NCBI GenBank assembly: GCA_003167365.1
Contig: PMTM01000021.1
Coordinates: forward strand, 1-64,000
Length of the DNA: 64,000 bases
Reading direction: 5' to 3'
Origin: Spartobacteria bacterium
GTDB lineage: Bacteria; Verrucomicrobiota; Verrucomicrobiia; Chthoniobacterales; UBA10450
Part shown: positions 15,714-25,238 of the stretch, one piece after another
Layout: every line of letters starts with the position of its first letter
How positions within the stretch are numbered: the first letter of the stretch is position 1
Program-made: the position numbers and the translations under genes
Notes under the pieces: model-generated
Seen by the model: the letters and a program-made list of their open reading frames with translations, nothing else
Database searches by the model: none
What the model was told of the DNA's origin: nothing

Positions 15714-16787
15714 ATGGCCAATCCGATCTACGCGCTTATTCTTGCCGGCGGCAGTGGCGAACGTTTTTGGCCATTGAGCCGACGCTCCCGTCCAAAGCAG
15801 CTTCTGCGCCTCATTTCCAAACAGACCCTGCTCGAGGAGACGGTGGCGCGACTGGACGGTTTGGTTCCGCGAGACCGCATTCTTATCCTCACGAATGTAG
15901 AACAAGAAGCAGCCGTTCGGGAGTTGCTAGGCGATTTCCCAAAGGAAAACATCGTGGCAGAGCCGGCGAAGCGTGACACTGCCGCGGCGGTCGCGTTGGG
16001 CGCCGGCTGGGTCGCGGCGCGCGATCATTCGGCGACAATGCTGGTGCTTCCAGCAGATCACGTGATTGCGGATGGCGCGGCGTTTCGCGAGACGCTTTCA
16101 ACCGCGGCCAAAGCGGCGGAGGAAACCGGCAGCCTCGTCGCGATCGGGATCAAACCGACCTGGGCTTGTCCCGGTTTTGGTTACATCGAGCAAGGCGACC
16201 CGGTTCTCTTGCGAGGGAACGCCGGCAAGATCGCAATCCATCATGTCCTGCGCTTTCGCGAAAAACCGAACGTCGATCTAGCGGAATCGTTTTTGCGCAA
16301 GGGAAACTTTCGCTGGAATGCCGGAATGTTTGTCTGGTCAGTGCCCACGGTTTTGAGCGAATTCAATCGGCACACTCCCGAGCTCGCGGACTTCATTTCA
16401 CAAATTCGTATGCCGGGGAAATTCGAGCAAGTTTTGCGCGAGCATTTCAGCAAATTGCCGCGAATTTCATTTGATTACGCAATTATGGAAAAGGCCGACC
16501 GCGTCCTTGTGGTCGAGGCGACCTTCGATTGGGACGATGTTGGAAGCTGGACGGCGGTCGCGCATTATTTCAAGAATGATAAGGAAGGAAATGCGGCGAA
16601 CTGCTCAATCACGGCGGTCGATTCCACGAACAACATCGTTTTCGATCAGGACGGCGCGACGGTCGCGTTACTCGGAGTTCACAATTTGATTGTCGTCCGC
16701 ACGCGCGACGCACTCTTGATCTGTCACCGGCACCAGGCAGAAAAGATCAAGGACCTGGTCGGCAAATTGAAGCCGGAGCTGCAATAG
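15714..16787 (+). CDS. manC: Mannose-1-phosphate guanylyltransferase
   Basis: This enzyme makes GDP-mannose from mannose-1-phosphate and GTP for surface polysaccharides. The 357-residue protein begins with the nucleotidyltransferase signature LILAGGSGERFWPLSRRSRPKQ, continues with VLPADHVI, FGYIEQGD and a C-terminal SFDYAIMEKAD / DWDDVGSWTA pair typical of the family. It lacks the C-terminal phosphomannose isomerase domain of bifunctional enzymes. Its stop overlaps the start of ruvX, so the genes form a tight operon with ruvX and truA. Confidence 0.93.
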   Translation: MANPIYALILAGGSGERFWPLSRRSRPKQLLRLISKQTLLEETVARLDGLVPRDRILILTNVEQEAAVRELLGDFPKENIVAEPAKRDTAAAVALGAGWVAARDHSATMLVLPADHVIADGAAFRETLSTAAKAAEETGSLVAIGIKPTWACPGFGYIEQGDPVLLRGNAGKIAIHHVLRFREKPNVDLAESFLRKGNFRWNAGMFVWSVPTVLSEFNRHTPELADFISQIRMPGKFEQVLREHFSKLPRISFDYAIMEKADRVLVVEATFDWDDVGSWTAVAHYFKNDKEGNAANCSITAVDSTNNIVFDQDGATVALLGVHNLIVVRTRDALLICHRHQAEKIKDLVGKLKPELQ

Positions 16788-17230
16788 TGACGATGAATCC
16801 GATCTTGGGAATCGATTTTGGGCGGAGCCGGATCGGCGTGGCCATTTCGGACGAACTTCGGTTTCTGGCGCATCCACTTGAAACAATTCCCGCGGGAAAG
16901 AATGCAGTGGACCGAATCGCAGCGATTGTTCGCGAGCGAAAGATCGACGTCGTCGTGGTGGGTGCACCGCGAAACATGGACGGGACGCTTGGAGCGGCGG
17001 CGGACGAAACAATGAAGTTTGTCGAAAAATTGCGCGGCGCTGTTTCGTGCAACGTTGTGACATGGGATGAGCGGCTGACGACTGTCGCGGCGAACCGGGC
17101 TCTTCGTGAAGCCGGGAAAAAGACGCGCGAGACGCGCGGTTATGTCGATCAAGTGGCGGCGCAAATGATCCTCCAGGGATTTCTCGATCGGCAACAGGAA
17201 GCAGCGCACGTTGCAAACCTGCAACAGTAG
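16787..17230 (+). CDS. ruvX: Holliday junction resolvase / pre-16S rRNA nuclease
   Basis: This 147-residue YqgF-family protein has an RNase H-like fold. The active-site motifs are visible: ILGIDFGRSRIGVAISD with the first Asp, VVVGAPRNMDGT, TWDERLTT and the C-terminal DQVAAQMILQGFLD. YqgF proteins process the 5' end of 16S rRNA and have been proposed as Holliday junction resolvases. A GTG start overlaps the manC stop by one base; an ATG two codons later is equally good. truA follows after 5 bp. Confidence 0.92.
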   Translation: MTMNPILGIDFGRSRIGVAISDELRFLAHPLETIPAGKNAVDRIAAIVRERKIDVVVVGAPRNMDGTLGAAADETMKFVEKLRGAVSCNVVTWDERLTTVAANRALREAGKKTRETRGYVDQVAAQMILQGFLDRQQEAAHVANLQQ

Positions 17231-17235
17231 TTTCG

Positions 17236-17979
17236 ATGCCGGCGCGGCTAAAGTTAATCATTGCCTACAACGGGGCGGGATTGGGCGGGTGGCAAAGCCA
17301 AGCGCATCGCAACACTGTCCAGGACCAATTAGAACGCGCCTTCTTCCGCGTCATGGGCGAACGGTTGCGGGTGCATGGGGCGGGCCGCACTGATGCCGGT
17401 GTGCATGCGCTCGCGCAATGTGCACACGTCGATCTCGCGGAGCGACGATTGTCTTCAGCGCAATGGGTGCGCGCGCTCAACGCAAATCTCTCGCCGGCGA
17501 TTCGCGTTTTGCGATGCTCCTATGTTCGGAACGACTTTCACGCGCGCTACTCGGCCAAGGCAAAAGTTTATCGCTATCGAATCTGGTCGGCCCCAATTCT
17601 TCCGCCGCTGGAATTCGAGCGAGCGTGGCACGTTGCGACGCCACTTGATCTTACGATGTTGCAAGCCGCTGCGGCGCAGTTCGTTGGCACTCACGATTTT
17701 GCCGGTTTCGCGGCCAATCGTGGTAAACCGGAACCGAATACGATTCGCACAATCCATTCCGTGCGCGTTTGGAAGAAAGGACCGTGCATTACCATCGACT
17801 TCGAGGGCGATGGTTTTCTTTACAAAATGGTTCGGCTAATGGTGGGCGCGATTGCACAATGCGCGCTTGGACAATCCACGGCTGATGAGCTTGCGGCGCG
17901 ATTGAATTCGGATCGATCCAACGGCCGGCGTTATGCGGCTCCAGCAGAAGGATTATTTCTTCTGCGTGTACGGTACTGA
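17236..17979 (+). CDS. truA: tRNA pseudouridine synthase A
   Basis: TruA converts uridines 38-40 of the tRNA anticodon stem to pseudouridine. The 247-residue protein starts with the usual LIIAYNGAGLGGWQ and has the catalytic motif GAGRTDAGVHALAQ, whose Asp is the nucleophile. Further family segments are FHARYSAKAKVYRYRI, GTHDFAGFAANRG and GFLYKMVRLMVGAI. The length is normal. It is the last gene of the manC-ruvX-truA operon, 5 bp after ruvX. Confidence 0.95.
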   Translation: MPARLKLIIAYNGAGLGGWQSQAHRNTVQDQLERAFFRVMGERLRVHGAGRTDAGVHALAQCAHVDLAERRLSSAQWVRALNANLSPAIRVLRCSYVRNDFHARYSAKAKVYRYRIWSAPILPPLEFERAWHVATPLDLTMLQAAAAQFVGTHDFAGFAANRGKPEPNTIRTIHSVRVWKKGPCITIDFEGDGFLYKMVRLMVGAIAQCALGQSTADELAARLNSDRSNGRRYAAPAEGLFLLRVRY

Positions 17980-18061
17980 GGTTGCTTTATAGCTTCACGA
18001 GATTTGGGGGTTGGTGAGGGCGTTTCATTGGTGGGAGACCTACTTTTCCAGAAATTATTTA

Positions 18062-21000
18062 ATGAGCCAGACCGGTGCGCCCGTAACTTACGTAAAGCAA
18101 AAACGCGGGTTTTTTGCACTTTTTCGGCGCGGCACTGCATGGCTGTTTAGCCAGAAACATTTCCATTTCAAAGTCCTCTCCGGGACCGCAGCCGGTGTGG
18201 TCGTTATAGTCTTTTTAGCGGTGGTCTTTCTCTACATCACCCTGCGTAATCATTCTCAGGCCGCGCTACGAGCGCACACGATTGAAGTACTGCGCCTCAG
18301 CAGTGTCATTGAAAACGACATCGCCGCACTTGAAAATGGACATCGGGGATTCCTGCTAACCGGCAATCCGTCGTACCTCGAGTTCTTCGATCGACGGAAG
18401 GAACTCATCAAGCAACGCGTGGAGAGCTTAACCGCGTTGATTTTGGACAATCCGAAGCAGCGTAAGAGGGTAATGAAGGTTCAGGAGGTCGTGCAAAAAT
18501 GGATTGAGACAGCCGCGCTGCCCGACACTAACGCTCGCGATCCAAAGAGCGCGATAGCGATTCTAGCGCTGGACGACTCTCAACGGGCGAAATTGGTAAG
18601 CTCGGGCAATTCGCTTCTGAATCAGGCCAGAGAGGTTCTGCAATCGCTGCAAGACGAAGAGCAAATCGTCCTTAACCAGCGGATGATCGAACAAGAATGG
18701 GCGACACAATCAACCCAAATTTTGGATTTTCTGCCGAAGCTGGAGCGGTCCGTTCTCGAGATGCAGAAAGAAAAGAGAGGTTATCTGCTCACCGGTGATT
18801 CCACATTCGTGGAAGGTTATAAGCGGGCCGTGGCTGATTTCTATACCTACAACGGGTATCTCTCCATTTTGGTGGCCAATTCGCCCGCGCAATCTGAATT
18901 GCTGGCCGAGGTAAGATCGAGCGTGGAGCGGTGGATCAACACCTCCGCGACTACTGAAATGGAGGCAAAGCGTTCGGGGAAAGATATCAGCAGCCTCGTT
19001 TCGGCTGATACCGGCGAGACTTTAATGGCCGATATTCGGCAAATGCTCGCGACTTTCGAGAAAAGCGAGGTCAGCGTTTACGAAGTACGAGCGAGCGCCG
19101 CCAGCCACGAGAGAATTGTTAAAACGTCCGCCCTGGCTCTACTCGCATTTCTTGCCGTCGCTCTTCTCGTCTTCTCGAACAGCTTCAGTTTCGTTCTGGT
19201 TCGCCGGCAGCTGGTGAAGCTCGAAGGAGTCGAGACCCGCATCCGTTCGATCATTGAAAATATCCTCGATGGAATGATCGCGGTGAATGAAGAAGGCGCC
19301 ATTTGCTCGATGAATCCGGCGGCGGAAAAAATGTTTGGCTGCCGCGACAACGAAATGGTCGGCCACAGTTTTACCAAGCTCGTGCCTAAAACTTACGCCA
19401 GCGAGCTCGACACCAAGCCCGTAGCATGCGCCTGGGAGCAGATCACCAAGCGGACCGGCAGCACCACCCTGGCGGTGGGACGCACGCGAAAGCACGTCAC
19501 CTTCCCGATCGAAATTTCTCTCAGCGAGATGGAAGTGGATAACGAAAAACTGTACGTCGCGATGGTGCGCGATGTCACGGAGCGCAAACGTTTCGAACAG
19601 GAGATCGCGGCCGAGAAAGAAAGTCTCGCCGTTACTCTCCGTTCCATTGGTGACGGGGTTATTACAACCGACATTCAAGGCAAGGTCCTAATGATCAACA
19701 ACGAGGCCGAGCGCTTGACCGGCTGGCCTTCGAACGAAGCGGTCGGCCAGCCGTTAAAATCGGTCTTCAATATTGCCATCGATCTCGCCGCGCAAGCCCG
19801 CGCGCAACGAAGCGGTTACCGCAACGAAGCCCATTCCATCCTGCTAAGCCTGCCCGAAAACGCCACGCTTACCTCTCGCGATTCCGTCGAGCGCATCATT
19901 GAGCAGGTGGCGTCGCCCATTCGCGACAGCAAGAATGAAGTCGCGGGCGTAGTCCTTGTTTTCCGTGACATCACCGAGCGGCAACGCAACGAAACCGAGC
20001 GGCGCAAGGCCGAAACGCTGGAGCAACTTGGACTTCTCGCCGGCGGCATCGCGCACGATTTCAACAATCTCCTTACCGCAATCATCGGGAACATCTCTCT
20101 GGCTTCGTTGCTTCTCCCCGTCGACGACGAGATGACCACGCGGTTGAACGACGCCAAAAACGCTTCAATGCGCGCGCGCGATCTCGCGCAACAGCTCCTC
20201 ACCTTCGCCCGCGGCGGCGCGCCGATTAAGAAAACGGCTTCTATCGGAAAACTCATTCAGGACACCGTCAGTTTCTCGCTCCGTGGCAGCCACAATCGAA
20301 GTGAGTTTCATTTCGGGGCCGATCTCTCTCCGGCCGAAATCGATCCAGGGCAGATTAGTCAGGTCATTGCCAATCTCGTCGTTAACTCCGACCAAGCCAT
20401 GCCGAACGGCGGATCGTTGCGCGTTAGTTGCGAGAACTTCCGCTACAATTCGGCAACCACGCCCGTGATTCCGGATCTCGCGCCCGGTGATTACATTCGC
20501 ATCAGCATTCGTGATGAAGGCGTGGGAATACCAGACCAATATCTCAAACGCATATTCGATCCGTATTTTACGACGAAACCAAAAGGAAACGGTCTCGGCC
20601 TCGCGACGACCTATTCGATCATCAAGAACCACAACGGTCTTATCACCGTCGAGTCGGAAGTGCATGTGGGATCGACGTTCACGCTTTACCTCCCCGCCTC
20701 TGTGCATCAGGAATTGCCCGTCGAAGCGTCCCGGCCCATCACCGAGACAATCACTGGAACCGGCCGTGTTCTCGTGGTGGACGATGAAGAAGCGATTCGG
20801 GCCCTGGTCGAATTCACTCTCAACCGGCTCGGTTACAAGGTAACGCAAGCGGCCAGCGCGCTTGAGGGCGTAAACATTTACCGGGAACGATTTGAAGCTG
20901 GCGAAAGATTCGACGCCGTGATTCTCGATCTTACACTGCCCGGCGGGATGGGCGGTAAGGAAGCGCTCAAGAAATTGATCGAGATCGATCCGACCGTGAA

Positions 21001-21178
21001 CGCGATCGTTTCCAGCGGTTACGCTACCGACGCTACTATGAGCCGCTATCAGGATTTTGGTTTCCGCGGGGTGATCGCAAAACCTTACGAAGCCGCCGAA
21101 CTCGGCAAGATTGTCCACGACGTCATTGGCTCCAGTCGCGTCAACGTCCTGGATTATCCGATGCAGGCGGCCGGCTGA
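18062..21178 (+). CDS. Hybrid sensor histidine kinase, two CHASE3 domains
   Basis: This 1038-residue membrane sensor kinase starts at ATG 18062; an upstream TTG is less likely. In order: membrane helix (about 38-61), two CHASE3-type sensing repeats (each with the HRGFLLTG or KRGYLLTGD motif), a second membrane helix (about 356-378), two PAS domains (about 390-510 and 520-640), a HisKA domain with GGIAHDFNN (His665), a HATPase domain (GLGLATTYSIIKNHNG) and a C-terminal receiver domain with VDDEE and phospho-acceptor Asp956 in LDLTLPGG. The ligand and output are unknown; no cognate regulator is adjacent. It converges on cysNC with a 13-bp gap. Confidence 0.92.
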   Translation: MSQTGAPVTYVKQKRGFFALFRRGTAWLFSQKHFHFKVLSGTAAGVVVIVFLAVVFLYITLRNHSQAALRAHTIEVLRLSSVIENDIAALENGHRGFLLTGNPSYLEFFDRRKELIKQRVESLTALILDNPKQRKRVMKVQEVVQKWIETAALPDTNARDPKSAIAILALDDSQRAKLVSSGNSLLNQAREVLQSLQDEEQIVLNQRMIEQEWATQSTQILDFLPKLERSVLEMQKEKRGYLLTGDSTFVEGYKRAVADFYTYNGYLSILVANSPAQSELLAEVRSSVERWINTSATTEMEAKRSGKDISSLVSADTGETLMADIRQMLATFEKSEVSVYEVRASAASHERIVKTSALALLAFLAVALLVFSNSFSFVLVRRQLVKLEGVETRIRSIIENILDGMIAVNEEGAICSMNPAAEKMFGCRDNEMVGHSFTKLVPKTYASELDTKPVACAWEQITKRTGSTTLAVGRTRKHVTFPIEISLSEMEVDNEKLYVAMVRDVTERKRFEQEIAAEKESLAVTLRSIGDGVITTDIQGKVLMINNEAERLTGWPSNEAVGQPLKSVFNIAIDLAAQARAQRSGYRNEAHSILLSLPENATLTSRDSVERIIEQVASPIRDSKNEVAGVVLVFRDITERQRNETERRKAETLEQLGLLAGGIAHDFNNLLTAIIGNISLASLLLPVDDEMTTRLNDAKNASMRARDLAQQLLTFARGGAPIKKTASIGKLIQDTVSFSLRGSHNRSEFHFGADLSPAEIDPGQISQVIANLVVNSDQAMPNGGSLRVSCENFRYNSATTPVIPDLAPGDYIRISIRDEGVGIPDQYLKRIFDPYFTTKPKGNGLGLATTYSIIKNHNGLITVESEVHVGSTFTLYLPASVHQELPVEASRPITETITGTGRVLVVDDEEAIRALVEFTLNRLGYKVTQAASALEGVNIYRERFEAGERFDAVILDLTLPGGMGGKEALKKLIEIDPTVNAIVSSGYATDATMSRYQDFGFRGVIAKPYEAAELGKIVHDVIGSSRVNVLDYPMQAAG

Positions 21179-21191
21179 TCTCGATCTCGCC

Positions 21192-23069
21192 TTACTCGTC
21201 CGCGCTGTCCGCTTTCAAGCGTGGCAATAAGTGCTCCAAAATCGTCGCCACAGATTCATCGACGGTCTGGCGATCCGTCTGCACAATAATCTCGGGATCT
21301 TCCGGCGGTTCGTACGGTGCATCGATTCCGGTGAAATCCCGGATCTCGCCGGCGCGCGCTTTTTTGTAGAGGTTCTTTGGATCGCGCGCTTCGCACACCT
21401 CCAGCGGCGCTTCCACAAACACCTCCACGAACTCAGCGTTGCCTTCGAGCGCAATCTCTCGCGCGCGGCGCCGGTCCATTAAATATGGCGATATGAACGC
21501 TGTGATGACCACGACACCGGAGTCGGCCATCAACTTCGCGACCTCGCTCACGCGGCGAATATTCTCCACGCGATCTTCCGGCGAAAATCCGAGGTTTGAA
21601 TTCAAGCCGTGGCGAATGTTGTCACCATCGAGCACATAAGTGTTCATAGCACGGCTGAACAATTCCCGTTCCAGTGCTTGCGCGATGGTCGATTTTCCCG
21701 CGCCCGATAACCCGGTGAACCAAACGACCGCGCCGCGATGTCCTGTTTGGAGCGCGCGTTGACCCGGTGTGATTTTTCCTCCGGTCCAAGAGATGTTCTT
21801 GCTCTTGGCCACGGTGCGATCGGTGTAGATCCCGCCGAAGATCGTGCCCCCGCCGCGAATCTCTCCGTCATCCACGAGCGCGAACCGGCCGAGGTTCGCG
21901 ATGCGATCGTGATTGTCGAGGACGAGCGGCGCTCGCGTTTGGATCGTGAGCCGGCCGACTTCGTTGCGATCCAACTGCTCATACTTGTCGATCTTGATTT
22001 CCAGAGTCGAGGAATCCATCACCTGCTCGATCGACACGACCTGACACTTCACGTCCTGCGTCGCCAACCGGACGGTGTAGGGCGCGCCAACGCGCAGCGG
22101 CTCGCGCGCGATCCAAAAAAGATCGGCGCGAAACCTGTTGGTCTCGATCGGCGTTTCCGTTTGGTGCGACGCCACATAACCGCGCTCGACAAAAATCTGT
22201 TCCGTCAGCGTGATGCCGATCGAATCTCCCGCGATGGCCACGCCATTTTTTTCTGTATTCCAGCGTTCGATCGTTTGGACCTTGGAAGATTTGTTGGCTG
22301 GCGAAAAAATCAGCTCGTCCCCTGCCCTGAGCGTGCCGGTCTCGATTCGTCCGGCGATAATTCGCCGTTCATCGAAGCGATACACGTCTTGCACGCAAAA
22401 CCGAAATGGAAGATCGACCAGCGACGCGGTCGGTTCGGTTGCGTCTAACGCTTCAAGAACGGTCGGGCCATGATACCATCTCAATGCCTCGCTCTTGTGC
22501 GCCACGTTTTCGCCGGACTTCGCCGAAGCTGGAACAAAACAGCGCGCCGTCAGGTCAAGATCGACCAGGAACTTTTGATACTCCGTTTTGATCTCTTGAA
22601 ATCGTTGCTCCGAAAAATCGACGAGATCCATCTTGTTAACCACCACGATCACCTGCTTGATCCCGAGCAGGGTGAGCAGATACGCGTGCCGGCGGCTTTG
22701 CTCACGCACGCCTTCACTCGCGGCGATGACTAAAACGGCGGCGTCGGCGTTCGACGCGCCGGTGATCATATTTTTCAAGAATTCCTTGTGACCGGGCGCA
22801 TCGATAATTGCATATCGGCGCCGCGACGTTCGAAAAGGAATCTGCGTCGTGTCGATGGTGACGTTTTGCTCCTGTTCCTCGAGCAACGCGTCGAGCACAA
22901 ATGCAAATTCAAACTCCATTCCCTCCGCCGCGCACGCTTGCTTAATCTGATCGATCTTGCCTTCAGGCAGAGACTCAGTGTCGTGCAAAATGCGGCCAAT
23001 TAGCGTCGACTTTCCATGGTCGACGTGACCGACGAAAACCACCTTCAAACTTTCTGCGTTGCGTGTCAT
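21192..23069 (-). CDS. cysNC: Sulfate adenylyltransferase subunit 1 / APS kinase fusion
   Basis: This 625-residue fusion joins the GTPase subunit of ATP sulfurylase (CysN) to APS kinase (CysC), giving PAPS from sulfate. The CysN half (about 1-425) has the GTPase motifs [23 protein letters not shown] and NKMD and two beta-barrel domains. The CysC half (about 440-625) has the P-loop [14 protein letters not shown], a [10 protein letters not shown] motif and the [19 protein letters not shown] loop. It overlaps cysD by 4 bp and is translated after it. Sulfate uptake and PAPS reductase genes are not in the window, so the products could feed either cysteine synthesis or sulfation. Confidence 0.95.
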   Translation of the reverse strand: MTRNAESLKVVFVGHVDHGKSTLIGRILHDTESLPEGKIDQIKQACAAEGMEFEFAFVLDALLEEQEQNVTIDTTQIPFRTSRRRYAIIDAPGHKEFLKNMITGASNADAAVLVIAASEGVREQSRRHAYLLTLLGIKQVIVVVNKMDLVDFSEQRFQEIKTEYQKFLVDLDLTARCFVPASAKSGENVAHKSEALRWYHGPTVLEALDATEPTASLVDLPFRFCVQDVYRFDERRIIAGRIETGTLRAGDELIFSPANKSSKVQTIERWNTEKNGVAIAGDSIGITLTEQIFVERGYVASHQTETPIETNRFRADLFWIAREPLRVGAPYTVRLATQDVKCQVVSIEQVMDSSTLEIKIDKYEQLDRNEVGRLTIQTRAPLVLDNHDRIANLGRFALVDDGEIRGGGTIFGGIYTDRTVAKSKNISWTGGKITPGQRALQTGHRGAVVWFTGLSGAGKSTIAQALERELFSRAMNTYVLDGDNIRHGLNSNLGFSPEDRVENIRRVSEVAKLMADSGVVVITAFISPYLMDRRRAREIALEGNAEFVEVFVEAPLEVCEARDPKNLYKKARAGEIRDFTGIDAPYEPPEDPEIIVQTDRQTVDESVATILEHLLPRLKADSADE

Positions 23070-23884
23070 AAAAAGCCTTTAGCTCGCAGCTTCTGCATCG
23101 CATTACGCTCATGATGGTCCTGGGCGCGACCGGCGCGCTCACTCGTGCGCGTGGATTCAAGTTCGGTCACGATTTCATCAATGGTCGTGGCGTTGCTCGT
23201 AATCGGTTTGGTGATGGGGCTGCAGCCGAGCGAACGAAAGCGTTGTCCATTCCGTGCGAAATACATCTGTGGAATGGGAATGTTCTCGCGCTGGATGTAG
23301 CGCCAGATGTCGACTTCGGTCCAATCGAGCAAAGGTTGGACACGCACATGTTCGCCTTTTGTAGTCGTGGCCGCGAATTGTCCCCAAAATTCCGGTGGCT
23401 GATCTTTGTAATCCCATTCAAACTGCGCGTTGCGCGGTGAGAAATATCGCTCTTTCGCGCGCGTTGGATCTTCGTCGCGCCGAATTCCGGTGATGAGTGC
23501 GTCCCATTTGTATTCGGCCAGTGCTTGTTGCAACGCGACGGTTTTTAGTTCGTGCGTCACCGTCACCGGATCGTGCGTCTCATAACCGATGCCGCGCGCA
23601 CGCGCTTCCTCGTTGATCTTGACGATGAGTTTCAGTTGGTAATGCGCCGTCGCCCATTCGCGGAACTCGAGCATCTCCGGAAACTCGTAGGTCGTATCGA
23701 TGTGCAAGACGGGGAATGGGATTTTCCCGAAAAAAGATTTCAGCGCCAACCAGATGAGAACATTGGAATCCTTTCCCATCGACCAGGGCATGGCGATGTT
23801 CTTGAACGAGTGATATGCCTCGCGAAAGATGAAGATGCTTTGGTTCTCGAGTTGATCGAGGTGCGTGCGTGGCGATTCGGTCAT
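23066..23884 (-). CDS. cysD: Sulfate adenylyltransferase subunit 2
   Basis: CysD is the adenylyl-transferring subunit of ATP sulfurylase and works with CysN. The 272-residue PP-loop protein has [18 protein letters not shown] as the ATP pyrophosphatase loop, [16 protein letters not shown], and [20 protein letters not shown]. The C-terminal GCSPIT segment and the following helix are typical of the family. It precedes cysNC with a 4-bp overlap, suggesting translational coupling. A palindromic repeat lies about 36 bp upstream of its start. Confidence 0.95.
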   Translation of the reverse strand: MTESPRTHLDQLENQSIFIFREAYHSFKNIAMPWSMGKDSNVLIWLALKSFFGKIPFPVLHIDTTYEFPEMLEFREWATAHYQLKLIVKINEEARARGIGYETHDPVTVTHELKTVALQQALAEYKWDALITGIRRDEDPTRAKERYFSPRNAQFEWDYKDQPPEFWGQFAATTTKGEHVRVQPLLDWTEVDIWRYIQRENIPIPQMYFARNGQRFRSLGCSPITKPITSNATTIDEIVTELESTRTSERAGRAQDHHERNAMQKLRAKGFL

Positions 23885-23920
23885 CGTAGGTCTTCAGTGA
23901 CTGGTGGACATCCAACTTAG

Positions 23921-24005
23921 CCACAGATGCACACAGATTTACACGGATTTTGAAGTTCCCTGCTGCACTTTCTGCCATCTGTGTTTCATCCGTGTCAATC
24001 TGTGG
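23921..24005. repeat. Palindromic CCACAGAT...ATCTGTGG element
   Basis: The left arm (CCACAGAT, then ACACGGAT) at 23921-23948 pairs with the inverted right arm (ATCCGTGT, then ATCTGTGG) ending at 24005. The element fills the gap between the divergent cysD and nuoB genes, so both promoters must sit around or within it. Similar A/T-flavoured elements with CCGCGGATT arms occur at 57733-57859. Confidence 0.75.
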
Positions 24006-24050
24006 CCCGTTTTCTCTTGCAGAGAAGGTCGCGGCTTCTACTGTTCGAAC

Positions 24051-24587
24051 ATGGTTGAAAATCGCTCTGCCGCTTACGATTCTAAGATCGAAGGCAACGT
24101 GATTTTCACCCGCCTGGATGCGGCCTTGAACTGGATTCGCAAGAATTCGCTCTGGCCCATGCCGATGGGACTCGCCTGTTGCGCAATCGAATTGATGGCG
24201 ACCGCCGCGTCGCGTTTCGATATTTCCCGGTTCGGCGCCGAAGTGATGCGCTTTTCCCCGCGCCAGTGCGACGTGATGATCGTTGCCGGCACGGTCACTT
24301 ACAAAATGGCGCTGGCGGTCAAAAGAATTTACGAGCAAATGCCGGAACCGAAATGGGTCATCGCCATGGGTGCGTGCGCGTCCACCGGCGGAATGTATCG
24401 CTCCTACGCAGTCTTGCAGGGGATCGATCAATTGCTGCCGGTCGATGTTTACATTTCCGGCTGTCCGCCGCGTCCGGAAGCTCTACTCGCGGGTTTGATG
24501 AAGCTTCAGGAAAAAATTTCCGACGAACGTTCGTTTGTTAAGCAAAAGGCTGTGCTGGCAGAGCAACTCGAAGACGCGTTCGTATGA
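24051..24587 (+). CDS. nuoB: NADH-quinone oxidoreductase subunit B
   Basis: NuoB carries iron-sulfur cluster N2 of complex I, at the end of the electron path to quinone. The 178-residue protein has all four ligand cysteines in the usual places: [21 protein letters not shown] and [11 protein letters not shown] chose the ATG at 24051, where homology begins; the frame runs further upstream but into the palindromic repeat. nuoC follows with a 4-bp overlap. nuoA is not upstream and nuoD is not downstream, so this is an isolated pair. Confidence 0.94.
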   Translation: MVENRSAAYDSKIEGNVIFTRLDAALNWIRKNSLWPMPMGLACCAIELMATAASRFDISRFGAEVMRFSPRQCDVMIVAGTVTYKMALAVKRIYEQMPEPKWVIAMGACASTGGMYRSYAVLQGIDQLLPVDVYISGCPPRPEALLAGLMKLQEKISDERSFVKQKAVLAEQLEDAFV

Positions 24588-25159
24588 CCGGTGGGCAACT
24601 GCTTGATTCGCTCAGCAAGCTGTTCGGCACGAAACTTCAGGACAAAACAGAGTTTCGCGGCGAGACCACTTACACAATTTTTCCGCGCGATCTCCGCGAG
24701 GTCGCCCAATTCTGCCGCGACGAGCTTTCATTCGACTATTTGATCGACATCACCAGCATCGATAATTTCGGCGAGGAACCGCGCTTCGAAATTGTTTACG
24801 AGTTGTATTCGCTGACGCTGGCCGTCCACCTGCGATTGAAACTTCGCATTTCGGAAGAGATCGGCGCAGTCGATACCGTTTCCGATATTTGGCCGACGGC
24901 GAATTGGCATGAGCGTGAGATTTACGACATGATGGGTCTCAAGTTCAACGGCCACCCTGATCTGCGCCGCATTCTGATGTGGGACGGCTATCCTTTCTTT
25001 CCGCTGCGCAAAGAATTTCCGCTCGAAGGTTTGCCCAGCGAAATGCCCGACGTCGCCTTCACCGAAGCCGCGCCGATGGAAGGCGGCCCGTTCGTAACGA
25101 CGCCATCGACCGCGACCACAAAAGATCGAGAACCGCGCGCCCGCCGGCCAGATTTATGA
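24584..25159 (+). CDS. nuoC: NADH-quinone oxidoreductase subunit C
   Basis: This 191-residue protein belongs to the 30-kDa subunit family of complex I. The diagnostic segments are [20 protein letters not shown], followed by [24 protein letters not shown]. It is unfused to NuoD. The C-terminal 25 residues are basic and low-complexity. It overlaps nuoB by 4 bp. After its stop comes an opposite-strand gene, not nuoD, so the rest of complex I must be encoded elsewhere. Confidence 0.93.
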   Translation: MTGGQLLDSLSKLFGTKLQDKTEFRGETTYTIFPRDLREVAQFCRDELSFDYLIDITSIDNFGEEPRFEIVYELYSLTLAVHLRLKLRISEEIGAVDTVSDIWPTANWHEREIYDMMGLKFNGHPDLRRILMWDGYPFFPLRKEFPLEGLPSEMPDVAFTEAAPMEGGPFVTTPSTATTKDREPRARRPDL

Positions 25160-25238
25160 ATACCGAATTCCGGCGCGATTCCAGTATTAGATCGAAGAAC
25201 TGCGCCTTTAAAGGTGCAATAATTTGGCCTAATTCTCG

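Noticed and set aside
20165-21118. A 317-codon frame antisense to the histidine kinase
   Set aside because: It lies wholly inside the ATPase and receiver parts of a well-supported kinase and shows no recognisable motifs.
23904-24050. Upstream extension of the nuoB frame
   Set aside because: It translates the palindromic repeat and has no NuoB homology; ATG 24051 gives the normal length.
23580-24431. A 283-codon minus-strand frame across the cysD-nuoB gap
   Set aside because: It is antisense to both cysD (other frame) and nuoB and runs through the palindromic repeat. No domain features are seen.
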